Part shown: piece by piece, positions 42,737 to 51,629 of the stretch
Layout: the number at the start of each line of letters is the position of its first letter
Position numbering within the stretch: position 1 is the stretch's first letter
Assembly (NCBI GenBank): GCA_017408885.1
Contig: JAFQTT010000007.1
Span: 62,001-126,000, forward strand
Length of the DNA: 64,000 nt
Direction: 5' to 3'
Source of the DNA: Methanocorpusculum sp.
GTDB taxonomy: Archaea; Halobacteriota; Methanomicrobia; Methanomicrobiales; Methanocorpusculaceae
The notes under the pieces: generated by a model
Told to the model about the DNA's origin: nothing
Seen by the model: only the letters and a program-made list of their open reading frames with translations
Database searches by the model: none
Program-made: the position numbers and the translations under genes

Positions 42737-43435
42737 ATGCAGACACTCCTCTCCTCCCCCTATCAGGCAGTTCTCTTTGATATGGATAACACACTGTTTG
42801 ATTTTATCGCCTGCATGGAGCGCGGAAGCGCTGCGTCTGTCGAATTTCTCGGGGTTGGAACAGCAGAGGAGCTTTTCAGTTACTACCTTAGATGGAAGTA
42901 CCATGTAGAAGACCACATGAATCTTCAGGACTTCATGATAGCTCACGACTGCTTCTCTGTCGAGAAGTACTTTGCAGCAGTGGAAGCCTATGAAACAGCG
43001 ATGCATACAGATCTTCTGCCGTATGACGGGGTAAAAGAACTTCTTTCATCCTTAAAGGATGCAGGATATAAGCTTGCAGTGGTTACAGATGCCCACACAT
43101 ACGGGGCTGAAAAAAGGCTTGAGGTTTCCGGCTTAAATGAGTATTTTGATGTTATTGTAACATATGACATAACAGGATATAAAAAACCGCATCACGCTCC
43201 ATTTGAGTGCGCACTGTCGCTTCTCGAATGTCAGGCTCACGATGCAGTCTTTGTCGGAGATTCAATACGCCGCGATATTGAACCGGCTTTGGCTGTGGGG
43301 CTGACGCCTGTTTATGCAAAATACGGAGACCGCAACTTCTTCGAGGAAAAATACGGACTGCAGATTCCGTCAAAAACCCTTGTCGCAGAAAAGCCGCAGG
43401 ACATCTTAACTATTTTACAGACTCCGATGCTGTAA
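42737..43435 (+). CDS. HAD-family hydrolase
   Basis: A 232-residue HAD phosphatase. Motif I is LFDMDNTLFDF near residue 14, with a helical cap after it, motif II VVTDAH (about 113), and motif IV AVFVGDSIRRDIEPA (about 174), with the conserved lysine at GYKKPH. The frame is open 93 bases upstream, but ATG 42737 gives the usual N-terminus and leaves room for the promoter. Substrate unknown; phosphoglycolate phosphatase-like. Confidence 0.85.
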   Translation: MQTLLSSPYQAVLFDMDNTLFDFIACMERGSAASVEFLGVGTAEELFSYYLRWKYHVEDHMNLQDFMIAHDCFSVEKYFAAVEAYETAMHTDLLPYDGVKELLSSLKDAGYKLAVVTDAHTYGAEKRLEVSGLNEYFDVIVTYDITGYKKPHHAPFECALSLLECQAHDAVFVGDSIRRDIEPALAVGLTPVYAKYGDRNFFEEKYGLQIPSKTLVAEKPQDILTILQTPML

Positions 43436-43438
43436 AAT

Positions 43439-43456
43439 CCTTTTTTATAAAAAAAT
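43439..43456. terminator. Bidirectional T/A-rich terminator
   Basis: CCTTTTTTATAAAAAAAT lies between convergent genes, so either strand shows a T-run after its stop codon. Confidence 0.55.
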
Positions 43457-44445
43457 TAAAGAGCCGGATAGGTTATTCCATCCGTTTCGAAGTCAGTTCC
43501 AAAACGTTTGTTAAACTCCAGAAGAACACTCTCAGGCGTCAAATCGAACTTGATTCCCGGATACTCCATCTTAAACAAAGCAACTGCTGCCGCACAGCTT
43601 CTTGGACCATAGGTCAAATCATTTCTGATAATCCATACCTTACCGTTTTCCACAGCAGACACACGGTCAAAGCCCCTTCTGTTTTCGATTTCGTTCATGA
43701 CCGCGTTAGGATTTTCCATGTTGTTTACGAGTTTTACAATAATTTCAGGATTGGATGTTACAACCCACTCATCCGAGAGCTTCTTTGCTCCTGCATCCTT
43801 CATGATATTCTGCCCAAAAGTCCACGAGATGAGCTGCCCCATGCCTGTATCAGTTCCCTGTCCGTACCATGCAGTATAGCTTTCCGCATAGATTGTATAG
43901 TGAGTTGATGCGAGCATGGATGCAGAGCGCACCTCATCCATCACCTCAGTATAGAACTCAGCAATCTCTGCTGCACGCTCCGGTTTGCCTACAAGTTTTC
44001 CAATCTCTGCGATATCCAAAGCCATAGTCTCAGGCTTTGTACAGTCCACATAAACAACCGGAATGTTTGCGGCAGCTAAGACCTCTGCATTTTTCGGCTT
44101 CGAGTCAGAGTATGCAAGAACAACATCCACCCCCATTGAGATGAGATACTCAACATCCGGCTCGTTCCATGCACCGATAATCTTCGCATTCGGATAGAGA
44201 CCTGCCTGTATAGAGTTATCTGCGATGGACTTTGAGATTCCAACAACCCTGTCAGCCTCTCCTAAGAGATACAAAACCTCACCCGCATTGGAATTAAGCA
44301 GAACAATACGTTTGGCATCCCCGAAAATCTCTGTAGTTGTCCCGTCGGTATTGGTAATTGATAAATCCCCAGTCTGCGGGGCAACACAGCCCGCTGTCAT
44401 AATGACCAGTACGACAGCTAAGACTGTCCAGAACAATTTCTTCAT
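43456..44445 (-). CDS. Metal-chelate-type ABC transporter substrate-binding lipoprotein
   Basis: A 329-residue class III binding protein of the FepB/BtuF/MolA superfamily. Residues 1-19 form a signal with lipobox TAGC. Then come KRIVLLNSNAGEVLYLLG, the DVEYLISMGVDVVLAYSD loop and a long central helix. The ligand could be siderophore iron, cobalamin, or molybdate/tungstate as in MolA. The frame is open far upstream, but MKKLFWTVLAVVLVIM at 44445 is the evident start. It is the last gene of a permease-ATPase-binding-protein operon. Confidence 0.85.
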   Translation of the reverse strand: MKKLFWTVLAVVLVIMTAGCVAPQTGDLSITNTDGTTTEIFGDAKRIVLLNSNAGEVLYLLGEADRVVGISKSIADNSIQAGLYPNAKIIGAWNEPDVEYLISMGVDVVLAYSDSKPKNAEVLAAANIPVVYVDCTKPETMALDIAEIGKLVGKPERAAEIAEFYTEVMDEVRSASMLASTHYTIYAESYTAWYGQGTDTGMGQLISWTFGQNIMKDAGAKKLSDEWVVTSNPEIIVKLVNNMENPNAVMNEIENRRGFDRVSAVENGKVWIIRNDLTYGPRSCAAAVALFKMEYPGIKFDLTPESVLLEFNKRFGTDFETDGITYPAL

Positions 44446-44446
44446 A

Positions 44447-45217
44447 CTAATATGATGGTTCGTAAGATAGAATAAACCTTCCTGTCTCCTTCTCCACAAC
44501 CTCTGACTCAACTCCGTAAACGTCACGAACCGCCTCGGTTGTAAGCACATCACAAGGCTTTCCGTCCGCATAAATTGAACCGTCCTTTAAGAGAACAACA
44601 TGGTCTGCATATCTAAGAGCCAGATTCAGATCATGAAGGGCAACAATCATTCCCGAGTTGTTTTTGTGGACAACATCCTGCATTACTGCCAAAGTCTCTA
44701 ACTGATGACGAAGATCTAAGGAACTTGTCGGCTCATCGAAGAGGAAAAACTCCGGGTTCTGGGCAAGAGCACGGGCGATGAAAACCCTCTGACGCTGACC
44801 GCCTGAGAGTTCATTTACAAAACGTTCTGCAAGATCTTCGATGTGCATCGTAGAAAGCGCAGCATCTACAGCCTCCAAATCCTCATCAGATACAGACCAG
44901 CTCATGTAAGGTCTTCGTCCGATTAAAACCGTATCCAGGACTGAGGTAAATGATGTATAGTGGAAGTACTGCGGAACATATCCAATCATCTTAGATCTCT
45001 CCGCCTTTGGAACAGTTGTAATGTCTGTATCGTTTACGAGGATTCTTCCCCCCCTCATCGGAAGAACATCTGCAATTGTCTTAATCAGAGTTGATTTTCC
45101 AGAACCGTTTGGACCAAGGAGGGCTGTAACTTTGCCGGACTCTGTTGTAAAACTTACATCATCCAAGACAACATGCGAGCTGTACATCTGTGTCAGATGT
45201 TCAACAGAGATTTTCAT
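44447..45217 (-). CDS. Metal-chelate-type ABC transporter ATPase
   Basis: A 256-residue FecE/BtuD/MolC-like ATPase. Walker A GPNGSGKST (about 34-42), signature ELSGGQRQRVFIARAL (about 136), Walker B FFLFDEPTSSLD, and switch VALHD are present. It overlaps the permease gene by four bases. Confidence 0.93.
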   Translation of the reverse strand: MKISVEHLTQMYSSHVVLDDVSFTTESGKVTALLGPNGSGKSTLIKTIADVLPMRGGRILVNDTDITTVPKAERSKMIGYVPQYFHYTSFTSVLDTVLIGRRPYMSWSVSDEDLEAVDAALSTMHIEDLAERFVNELSGGQRQRVFIARALAQNPEFFLFDEPTSSLDLRHQLETLAVMQDVVHKNNSGMIVALHDLNLALRYADHVVLLKDGSIYADGKPCDVLTTEAVRDVYGVESEVVEKETGRFILSYEPSY

Positions 45218-46335
45218 GAGAGGTACCTCCCGTGTCCTCTGGTGATTAAGAAAAGGAAGAAGATACCTCCAAGGACATACATGATAACTCCAACCGGAAT
45301 CTCGACAGGCGCTAAGATAACGCGGGCGACAGTATCAGAAATCAGGAGAATCAAAGCACCCATTAATGCGGACGCCGGAAGAAGATATCTGTAATCATTT
45401 CCGATAAGCATCCGGCAGATGTGCGGAGCCATGAGACCTACAAAACCGATGATTCCGGTAAATGCAAGACATGCAGATGCGGCAAAGCTCACAATTAAGA
45501 GCCCTGTAATTCTAAACCGGTCAACATTGATTCCTAAGTTTCTTGCAACATCATCACCGCTTGATAATGTGTTTAAGTCCCAGGCTCTTCGTTCTATAAG
45601 CAGGAAGCATATCAGAACAACCGGTGTCAGGATAAAAATCGTCTGCCAGGTAGCCCCCCACATACCGCCCATCATCCATGTTACAATCTCACGAAGAGCA
45701 TCATCGTTTGAAACATATTTGAGAGCTAAAAGTCCTGCCTGGAAGAGGTATCCGATAACAACTCCTGCCAGAACCATCACAGCCTGCGAGGTCTGACGGG
45801 CACGGGAAATGAAGTAGACGAGAATAACACTAAGCCATCCAAACAGAAATGCGGAGAGGATAAGCATCAATGATTTCGTGGTGAACTCGAATCCCAGAAA
45901 AACAACAGAGCCGGCAAAAAATGCCCCAAATACGGCAGGTCCTAACACAATCATCAGTGCAGCTCCAAATGATGCAGCAGACGAAAGTCCTAAGGTGAAC
46001 GGAGATACAAGAGGATTTCGAAGAAGTCCCTGCATAACAGCTCCGGCAGCCGAAAGAGCGATACCGGTTAGTACAGCAAGCAGAATACGCGGCATTCTGA
46101 AATTGATGATAATATCTGCTGCCCCGTCTGGAGCGTCGATAAGTCCCGGGAGGAGCGCGTTCAGTAATGATGCCAGAACTTCTGTCGGCGGAATAAATAC
46201 AGAGCCGATTCCAAGGGCTAGAATCATCGAAAGAACCAGTAATACCGCGAGAATAATTATCACAGACATCTTACGTCTGCGGACAGCGTGATACTTTCCT
46301 GCGGTTTTATTCATATTTTGTGCGGGACTTACCAT
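45214..46335 (-). CDS. Metal-chelate-type ABC transporter permease (FecCD/BtuC family)
   Basis: A 373-residue permease with about ten membrane helices. FecCD hallmarks are FRMPRILLAVLTGIALSAAG, AVMQGLLRNPLVSPFTLG, GVVIGYLFQAG and IGFVGLMAPHICRMLIGNDY. The basic leader (about 1-22) precedes the first helix. Shared with molybdate importer MolB, iron and B12 systems, so substrate is undecided. Confidence 0.93.
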   Translation of the reverse strand: MVSPAQNMNKTAGKYHAVRRRKMSVIIILAVLLVLSMILALGIGSVFIPPTEVLASLLNALLPGLIDAPDGAADIIINFRMPRILLAVLTGIALSAAGAVMQGLLRNPLVSPFTLGLSSAASFGAALMIVLGPAVFGAFFAGSVVFLGFEFTTKSLMLILSAFLFGWLSVILVYFISRARQTSQAVMVLAGVVIGYLFQAGLLALKYVSNDDALREIVTWMMGGMWGATWQTIFILTPVVLICFLLIERRAWDLNTLSSGDDVARNLGINVDRFRITGLLIVSFAASACLAFTGIIGFVGLMAPHICRMLIGNDYRYLLPASALMGALILLISDTVARVILAPVEIPVGVIMYVLGGIFFLFLITRGHGRYLS

Positions 46336-46345
46336 GTGTTAGTAG

Positions 46346-46368
46346 TAATTTGATTTTGAAGGATTTAA
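46346..46368. promoter_or_regulatory. AT element upstream of the metal importer, shared with moa/mod regions
   Basis: TAATTTGATTT (46346-46356) and GGATTTAA (46361-46368) repeat the order seen between moeA and moaA (6355-6365 and 6369-6376), one base farther apart. On the minus strand GGATTTAA reads TTAAATCC, a TATA-like box 30 bases before the permease ATG, with the other element between box and start as expected for a repressor site. Confidence 0.4.
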
Positions 46369-46459
46369 AGCAGGCAGTATGAATATTTTTAAAAAGTGTA
46401 AAACTAAAGAGTTTCAGTCAGCACCATTAATCATCTTCCACACCAAATAATACAGTATA

Positions 46460-47464
46460 ATGTCTGTCGCACTCTTAACAAATGCGCAGGAAAAAGCGGC
46501 ATCCCGTGAATATGAAGCCGCAGAAAACCTCTTCCGCGAATATCTTAAGGAAAATGAAACCGATGCATCCGCATGGGCTGACCTTGGATATGTTCTTTTA
46601 AAACAGCAGAAACTCTACGAATCCGGAGACGCATATGCCGCAGCATATGATTTAGAGCCGGAAAATCCAAAATACATCAGTCTGCTTGGAAACGCATTAG
46701 CTGAGCTTCATCAGTTCGAAGAAGCAAAGCTCCTCTTCGAAAAGGCTTCCGACATCTCCGGAAATCAGCGCTGTCACATCCGTGTAGGAGACATGCTTGG
46801 CAAAATGGGAAAGTACGACGAAGCACTCGTCTTATACTCTCTTCTTGCAGCAGACAACCCGGAAAACCCGACGATTCAGCACAGAATGGTCAAAGTCTAT
46901 GAAGCCCTGGGCCGCCCGGGTGATGCCGCAGCAGCTCTCGCACGCGAGATGGAACTGCGCGAAAAGATTGTTCAGTCAAATCCGAGTGCCAAGGAATGGC
47001 GCATGTATGCCGATACAAAGGCACGTCTTTCCCTCTGGGCAGAAGCTGAAGATGCATTCAGAAAGTCCCTTGAGTTAGAAGAGACAGCAGAGATTCATTT
47101 AAGAATCGGAGCTGTTCTTGTAATGCAGAATAAAACAGAAGAAGGTCTCTTAGAGTTTGAAAAGGCCGCCGAGTTCGATCCTGAAGACTTCGCATTCCTT
47201 ATGATGCAGGCAGATGTCTTAACCCGCCTGGAGCTTTTCGAGGAATCGATTCACTACTACAGCAAAGCTTTGGAGCTTCGAAGCGTTCACGCAGATGCAT
47301 GGGCAGGAATTGCCTACGATCTCTTAAAGATGGGGCAGCTTGAAGAAGCAAAGGCATTCTTCGAGATGGCAAAGGCTTCGTCTTCTGTACGCGAACTTCC
47401 GTGGGCAGATAAACTCCACAAGAGTGAGAAGACAAACGCGCTTGATGCCGCATTAAAGGAATAA
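46460..47464 (+). CDS. TPR-repeat protein
   Basis: A 334-residue protein of nearly continuous TPR units of about 34 residues, for example TDASAWADLGYVLLKQQKLYESG, ENPKYISLLGNALAELHQFEE, and ADAWAGIAYDLLKMGQLEEA. No catalytic domain is present. It starts a tight operon with larB and nadM (next ATG two bases after its stop). It probably mediates protein interactions. Confidence 0.85.
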   Translation: MSVALLTNAQEKAASREYEAAENLFREYLKENETDASAWADLGYVLLKQQKLYESGDAYAAAYDLEPENPKYISLLGNALAELHQFEEAKLLFEKASDISGNQRCHIRVGDMLGKMGKYDEALVLYSLLAADNPENPTIQHRMVKVYEALGRPGDAAAALAREMELREKIVQSNPSAKEWRMYADTKARLSLWAEAEDAFRKSLELEETAEIHLRIGAVLVMQNKTEEGLLEFEKAAEFDPEDFAFLMMQADVLTRLELFEESIHYYSKALELRSVHADAWAGIAYDLLKMGQLEEAKAFFEMAKASSSVRELPWADKLHKSEKTNALDAALKE

Positions 47465-47466
47465 TT

Positions 47467-48234
47467 ATGGACAAAGCAGAAATTCTCCGTGCAGTTGCAG
47501 ATGGAAGCCTCTCTGTTGAAGAGGCGGAAGTCATGCTTTCGAAGCCTGCTGTTTCAAAGGTTGGAGATGTTGCAAATCTTGATTTAGAGCGTGAGTCAAG
47601 ATGCGGGATGCCGGAGATTGTTTTAGCCGAAGGAAAAGATACCGATTCTCTTGTGCAGATTATGCACAACTTTGTAAAAGCCGCAGGACGCTGTGTTGCA
47701 TCCCGTATCACATCAGAGCAGACAAAGGCGGTCTGTGCAGCACTTCCAAAAGGGGTTGAAGCAGAGTATCGTGAGGCTGGAAATATTCTGATTTTAACAG
47801 ACGGCACAGTTCCAAAACCTTCCGGTGGAAAAGTGGCCATTCTTACAGCCGGCACCTCAGACATCCGTGTCGCAGAGGAGGCACGGGCAATCGCTGAGGA
47901 GATGGGAGCTTGTGTTGTTACAGCCTACGATGTCGGGGTTGCCGGAATTCACAGGCTTTTCCCGGCTCTTGAGAAGGTTTCCGGAGCTGATGTTTATGTT
48001 GTCTGTGCAGGACGCGAAGGTACTCTTCCGTCAGTTGTTGCAGGACTTGTTGACAGACCTGTAATCGGTGTTCCGGTCTCTACCGGATATGGTTACATGG
48101 GACAGGGGCAGGCAGCTCTTGCTTCGATGCTTCAATCCTGCGCAGTGATTACTGTTGTAAATATTGATGCAGGATTTACAGCCGGGGCTTTTGCTGCCAG
48201 AACAGCGGCTTTAATTGCAGAGGGACGTAAATGA
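47467..48234 (+). CDS. larB: Nickel-pincer cofactor biosynthesis carboxylase LarB
   Basis: A 255-residue LarB family protein with an AIR-carboxylase-like C-terminal half. In lactate racemase maturation LarB carboxylates and hydrolyses nicotinic acid adenine dinucleotide. [40 protein letters not shown] and [20 protein letters not shown] are family segments. LarC, LarE and LarA are not in the window. Overlap with the NMN adenylyltransferase gene by four bases links two enzymes of pyridine dinucleotide metabolism. Confidence 0.9.
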   Translation: MDKAEILRAVADGSLSVEEAEVMLSKPAVSKVGDVANLDLERESRCGMPEIVLAEGKDTDSLVQIMHNFVKAAGRCVASRITSEQTKAVCAALPKGVEAEYREAGNILILTDGTVPKPSGGKVAILTAGTSDIRVAEEARAIAEEMGACVVTAYDVGVAGIHRLFPALEKVSGADVYVVCAGREGTLPSVVAGLVDRPVIGVPVSTGYGYMGQGQAALASMLQSCAVITVVNIDAGFTAGAFAARTAALIAEGRK

Positions 48235-48740
48235 AGCGCGGACTTTATGTTGGAAGATTTCAGCCGTTTCACAACGGTCACAAAGCAGTAATCGACGGAC
48301 TTTGCAAAGAGGTTGATGAGTTAATTATAGGCATCGGAAGTGCTCAGATGAGCCACGACCTCCGCCATCCGTTTACGGCAGGCGAGCGTGTATTGATGAT
48401 TCGCCGTGCCCTGTCAGATGCAGAAATCCCGCTCTACATAATTCCTCTCGAAGACATCAAGAGAAATGCTCTCTGGGTATCTCATGTCAGGTCTATGGTT
48501 CCGCCGTTTGATGTGGTATATACATCAAACCCGCTTGTAATCCGTCTCTTCGAAGAGGCTGGGATTCATGTTGAGTCGCCTCCGATGTACCAGAGAAAAT
48601 CACTATCCGGAACATCAATCAGACAGAAGATGCTGGAAGGAGATGACTGGAAACAGTATGTCCCAAAGGCAGCAGCAGATGTTATCGAATCAGTGGGCGG
48701 TGTTAAGAGACTTTACGACATCGCAAAAACTGATGAATAA
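48231..48740 (+). CDS. nadM: Nicotinamide-nucleotide adenylyltransferase, archaeal type
   Basis: A 169-residue nucleotidyltransferase making NAD from NMN and [21 protein letters not shown] carries the HxGH-type site as FHNGH, and [11 protein letters not shown] is the second conserved substrate motif. Length is normal for NadM. Third gene of the TPR-larB-nadM operon. Confidence 0.94.
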   Translation: MKRGLYVGRFQPFHNGHKAVIDGLCKEVDELIIGIGSAQMSHDLRHPFTAGERVLMIRRALSDAEIPLYIIPLEDIKRNALWVSHVRSMVPPFDVVYTSNPLVIRLFEEAGIHVESPPMYQRKSLSGTSIRQKMLEGDDWKQYVPKAAADVIESVGGVKRLYDIAKTDE

Positions 48741-48873
48741 TTATCCAACAGAGGATTTCTAACAACCTCTATCTTTCAAAATCTGTTTTCAAATAACTTC
48801 ACACATGAAGAAAATATTTTCCACCGTTATCACGATGCGAATCTATTTATTTTACCCTCTCCTAAAGTAAGGT

Positions 48874-49254
48874 ATGGCAAAATCACACAAGGCATACAAA
48901 TGCGAAGCATGCGGAAACATCGTCTTCGTCTTAAACGCAGCCGCACCGGAAATTGAATGCTGCGGAGCAGAGATGGTTGAGCTTGTGCCAAACACCACCG
49001 ATGCAGCAGTCGAAAAGCACGTCCCGGCAGTTGAAAAGACCGCAGACGGATTCAAGATTACCGTAGGCTCTGTTACCCACCCGATGGAGGCAGACCACTA
49101 CATCCAGTGGATTACCTTCGTTGCAGACGACGGAATCACCTACCGCAAGTTCTTACAGCCGGGAGAGGCACCGGAAATGATTATCAAAACCGATGCAGCA
49201 GGCGGAAAAGCATACGAATACTGCAATAAACACGGACTCTGGGCAACCCAGTAA
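48874..49254 (+). CDS. Superoxide reductase, desulfoferrodoxin type
   Basis: A 126-residue protein that reduces superoxide without making oxygen. The N-terminal desulforedoxin domain has YKCEACG and IECCGAEM cysteines for an Fe(Cys)4 centre. The catalytic domain has the iron-binding histidines in EKHVPAVEK and THPMEADHYIQWI and in EYCNKHGLW. It is thus a two-iron form. A TATA-like CTATTTATTTT (about 48843-48853) is upstream. Confidence 0.93.
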   Translation: MAKSHKAYKCEACGNIVFVLNAAAPEIECCGAEMVELVPNTTDAAVEKHVPAVEKTADGFKITVGSVTHPMEADHYIQWITFVADDGITYRKFLQPGEAPEMIIKTDAAGGKAYEYCNKHGLWATQ

Positions 49255-49302
49255 TCCCTTTTTTTCATCAATCTTTAATTCTCCAACAGCAAATAATGGA
49301 GT

Positions 49303-50181
49303 ATGTTTTTTTCTGATGTACTGCGCGGAATATGTATGGCAATAGCCGACAGTGTTCCGGGAGTATCCGGCGGAACTATAGCATTTCTTTTAGGGTTCTA
49401 CGAGAAGTTTGTAACATCCGTAAACGACTTTCTCTTAGGCCCTCTGGAAAAAAAGATTGCATCATTACCGTTTCTGATTAAGCTTGGATGCGGATGGGCC
49501 GGAGGGTTTGTTGTCTGCGCAATGCTTCTCTCAGAGCTCTTTGATGTATACATTTATGAGCTGAGCTCTCTGTTCTTAGGTCTAACACTTCTTGCGATTC
49601 CAATCGTTATAGTCGAAGAGAAAGAGGCTTTGAAAGGAAAATACCACTGGATTTTGTTTACAATACTTGGTGCTGCACTTGTACCTCTAATGGTTCATCT
49701 AAACTCATCGTTTGGAACAGTTGATTTAACTGCACTGAACCTTTCACTTGGGTTACTTCTCTTCGCAGCAGGGGCTTTGGCTGTGTCCGTTATGATTATC
49801 CCAGGAATCTCAGGCTCAACGCTTCTCTTAATCTTTGGTCTTTATGTGCCGCTGATTTCAGCAGTTTCTGCTCTTGTGCATCTCGAGTTCGCATATCTTC
49901 CGGCACTTTGTATATTTGGTATCGGAGCGGTATTTGGTCTTGCTCTCTGTACCAAGATTATCCGCGTATGTTACGCAAAATTCAGACCGCAGCTCATGTA
50001 TCTGGTAGTTGGTCTCCTGATTGGTTCACTTTATGCAATATCCAAAGGAGCAGAGACGCTCTCAGAACCGCTTCCTGCATTAGGTCTTGAAACGTTTAGT
50101 ATCGTCTTCTTTATCCTTGGTATTCTGATTATGGTTCTCCTTCACTGGCTGAAAAGAAGAGCAGAGAAGAATACTGAATAA
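49303..50181 (+). CDS. DUF368 membrane protein
   Basis: A 292-residue protein with about eight hydrophobic segments and the DUF368 signature ADSVPGVSGGTIAFLLGFYE near the N-terminus; its repeated counterpart is MIIPGISGSTLLLIFGLY. The internal repetition suggests an inverted-repeat transporter. DUF368 proteins have been proposed as undecaprenyl or polyprenyl phosphate translocases in bacteria; the role in archaea is unknown. It follows a T-run (49259-49265). Confidence 0.9.
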   Translation: MFFSDVLRGICMAIADSVPGVSGGTIAFLLGFYEKFVTSVNDFLLGPLEKKIASLPFLIKLGCGWAGGFVVCAMLLSELFDVYIYELSSLFLGLTLLAIPIVIVEEKEALKGKYHWILFTILGAALVPLMVHLNSSFGTVDLTALNLSLGLLLFAAGALAVSVMIIPGISGSTLLLIFGLYVPLISAVSALVHLEFAYLPALCIFGIGAVFGLALCTKIIRVCYAKFRPQLMYLVVGLLIGSLYAISKGAETLSEPLPALGLETFSIVFFILGILIMVLLHWLKRRAEKNTE

Positions 50182-51006
50182 TCAAACCATTATTTTTTCA
50201 ACCGCATCTGTTATGCGGTCTCTTACCTCAAGCATCTCACACCAGCTTTTTGGAATCGCATCTATTCCATACAAAGCCCCGCACATTCCGCCTGCGATAG
50301 CTCCAATTGTATCAGAATCTCCGCCAAGACGACATGCTTTTGCCACAGCATCCACATAGCTTTCCGAATCCCTGAAAATGCAGAATGCGCAGCGGGTTGA
50401 CTCAAGCGCATCCACAGACGGATAGAGCTCTCCTTCAAGATATTTCTTAGGCACTGCTTTTAGCACATCCTCCTTTGATTTTCCGTGCAGAAGAGAATAG
50501 ACAGCCAAAGATACAGCAGAACAGGCATCCCCTGCTTCCTCATCCATATGGGAAAACGAAGAAACCTCCCTTGAAAGAGACAAAGCCTCATCTTTAGATG
50601 ATGCAGCAAGTCCTACCGGAAGTGTTCTCATAACGCTTCCGTTTGTCCTGCTTCCAAAAATCATGTGCACAACCTCTGCCGCAGATTTTGGATAACATCC
50701 CTGCTCAACAAGAGATGCTAAAGTACGTGTCGTGTTGCCGAATGTTTTTGGACGGGCGCGTATTGTTTGAATCATCTTCGACAAAAAAAGCGGTCTCGAA
50801 AAATATCCGGCCTCAGCATATGTCTCAAGAAGAGCCAGCATCATAAGAGTATCATCTGTCACTTCCCCTGGAGCTATCGAAAACTGCCCGCCGCCTCTCA
50901 TCTCAGGAATGCGGCTCTCATCTGCCGTCATCCCCTCAAACGATGCACCAACAGAATCAGCCGCCGCCGCGCCGAAAAGAGCCCCATATACCCTGCTCAA
51001 ATCCAT
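50182..51006 (-). CDS. ADP-ribosylglycohydrolase family protein
   Basis: A 274-residue all-helical ADP-ribosyl hydrolase. The metal-binding motifs are DDTLMMLALLETYAE near residue 52 and GGDSDTIGAIAGGMCGALYG near residue 235. Such enzymes remove ADP-ribose from arginine, or act on small ADP-ribosyl compounds. The frame opens at 51021, but ATG 51006 (MDLSRVYGALFG) fits a TATA box at 51026-51033 and is preferred. Confidence 0.9.
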   Translation of the reverse strand: MDLSRVYGALFGAAAADSVGASFEGMTADESRIPEMRGGGQFSIAPGEVTDDTLMMLALLETYAEAGYFSRPLFLSKMIQTIRARPKTFGNTTRTLASLVEQGCYPKSAAEVVHMIFGSRTNGSVMRTLPVGLAASSKDEALSLSREVSSFSHMDEEAGDACSAVSLAVYSLLHGKSKEDVLKAVPKKYLEGELYPSVDALESTRCAFCIFRDSESYVDAVAKACRLGGDSDTIGAIAGGMCGALYGIDAIPKSWCEMLEVRDRITDAVEKIMV

Positions 51007-51025
51007 ACAAAAAAATATCATTCCA

Positions 51026-51033
51026 GATATTTA
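51026..51033 (-). promoter_or_regulatory. TATA box of the ADP-ribosylglycohydrolase gene
   Basis: TATTTAAA on the plus strand (TTTAAATA on the gene strand) lies 20-27 bases before ATG 51006, predicting a leaderless mRNA. The rest of the 242-base gap up to 51248 holds no gene but has two similar GCGCAAA-containing segments (about 51055 and 51077). Confidence 0.45.
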
Positions 51034-51248
51034 AAGACATACGGTCTGCATGAAACGCGCAAACGAAACAAACCGCGCAAAACGTCTGAAATGACAAAAT
51101 GAACCCAAATATATTGCAGGTATGAAATCATCGAAGAAATAACAGGCAAAATCACTTCTCAGATATAAACATAACGAGTTAGGTATATCACAAACCGGCG
51201 CTGACATGTATAAGAACTATCATCACCCCGATACACAGGTGACAAAAG

Positions 51249-51515
51249 ATGCAGAAAGAAGAACTCCTACACCTACACATGCTCATGGTACAGATTAAAA
51301 AGTACTATGAATCCGTCTCCGGCAATACTGTTCCAACTGAAGAATACGATGCATTATCCATCTCCCCAATACACATCCACAAGAATAAGAATGTACACAG
51401 AGTGGCTGTCTTAACCCTTGGAAATGAAATCGTAACCCAGATGAAAGCAACCATGCCGGTATCCGGTGCAGCCTTAAACGACGCACACACCGACGCAGTA
51501 CCAGCAGAACACTAA
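51249..51515 (+). CDS. UPF0058 family protein
   Basis: An 88-residue protein of the archaeal UPF0058 family. The conserved N-terminus is MQKEELLHLHMLMVQIKKYYE, and HIHKNKNVHRVAVLTLGNEI is the second conserved part; the histidine-rich surface hints at metal binding. Function is unknown. AGGTGA precedes the ATG, and GTATAAGA (about 51209) is a TATA candidate. Confidence 0.85.
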   Translation: MQKEELLHLHMLMVQIKKYYESVSGNTVPTEEYDALSISPIHIHKNKNVHRVAVLTLGNEIVTQMKATMPVSGAALNDAHTDAVPAEH

Positions 51516-51522
51516 ATCAAAA

Positions 51523-51548
51523 AGCCGTAAGGCTGAATACTTTTTTTT
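51523..51548 (+). terminator. Stem-loop and T-run terminator after the UPF0058 gene
   Basis: AGCC-GTAA-GGCT (51523-51534) followed by eight T at 51541-51548. It is a short stem but is directly after the stop codon. Confidence 0.55.
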
Positions 51549-51629
51549 CTTTTCTTCAAAACAGATTCTAAGACACTGTCCACTGATACGGTAAACATTT
51601 TTGATATCATACGTCCAACATATAGGGAT

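Noticed and set aside
48741-48873. Small RNA before superoxide reductase, from the AGAGG/CCTCT hairpin at about 48752-48772
   Set aside because: It is a single 5-bp stem just after the nadM stop codon, better read as the end of that operon's message.
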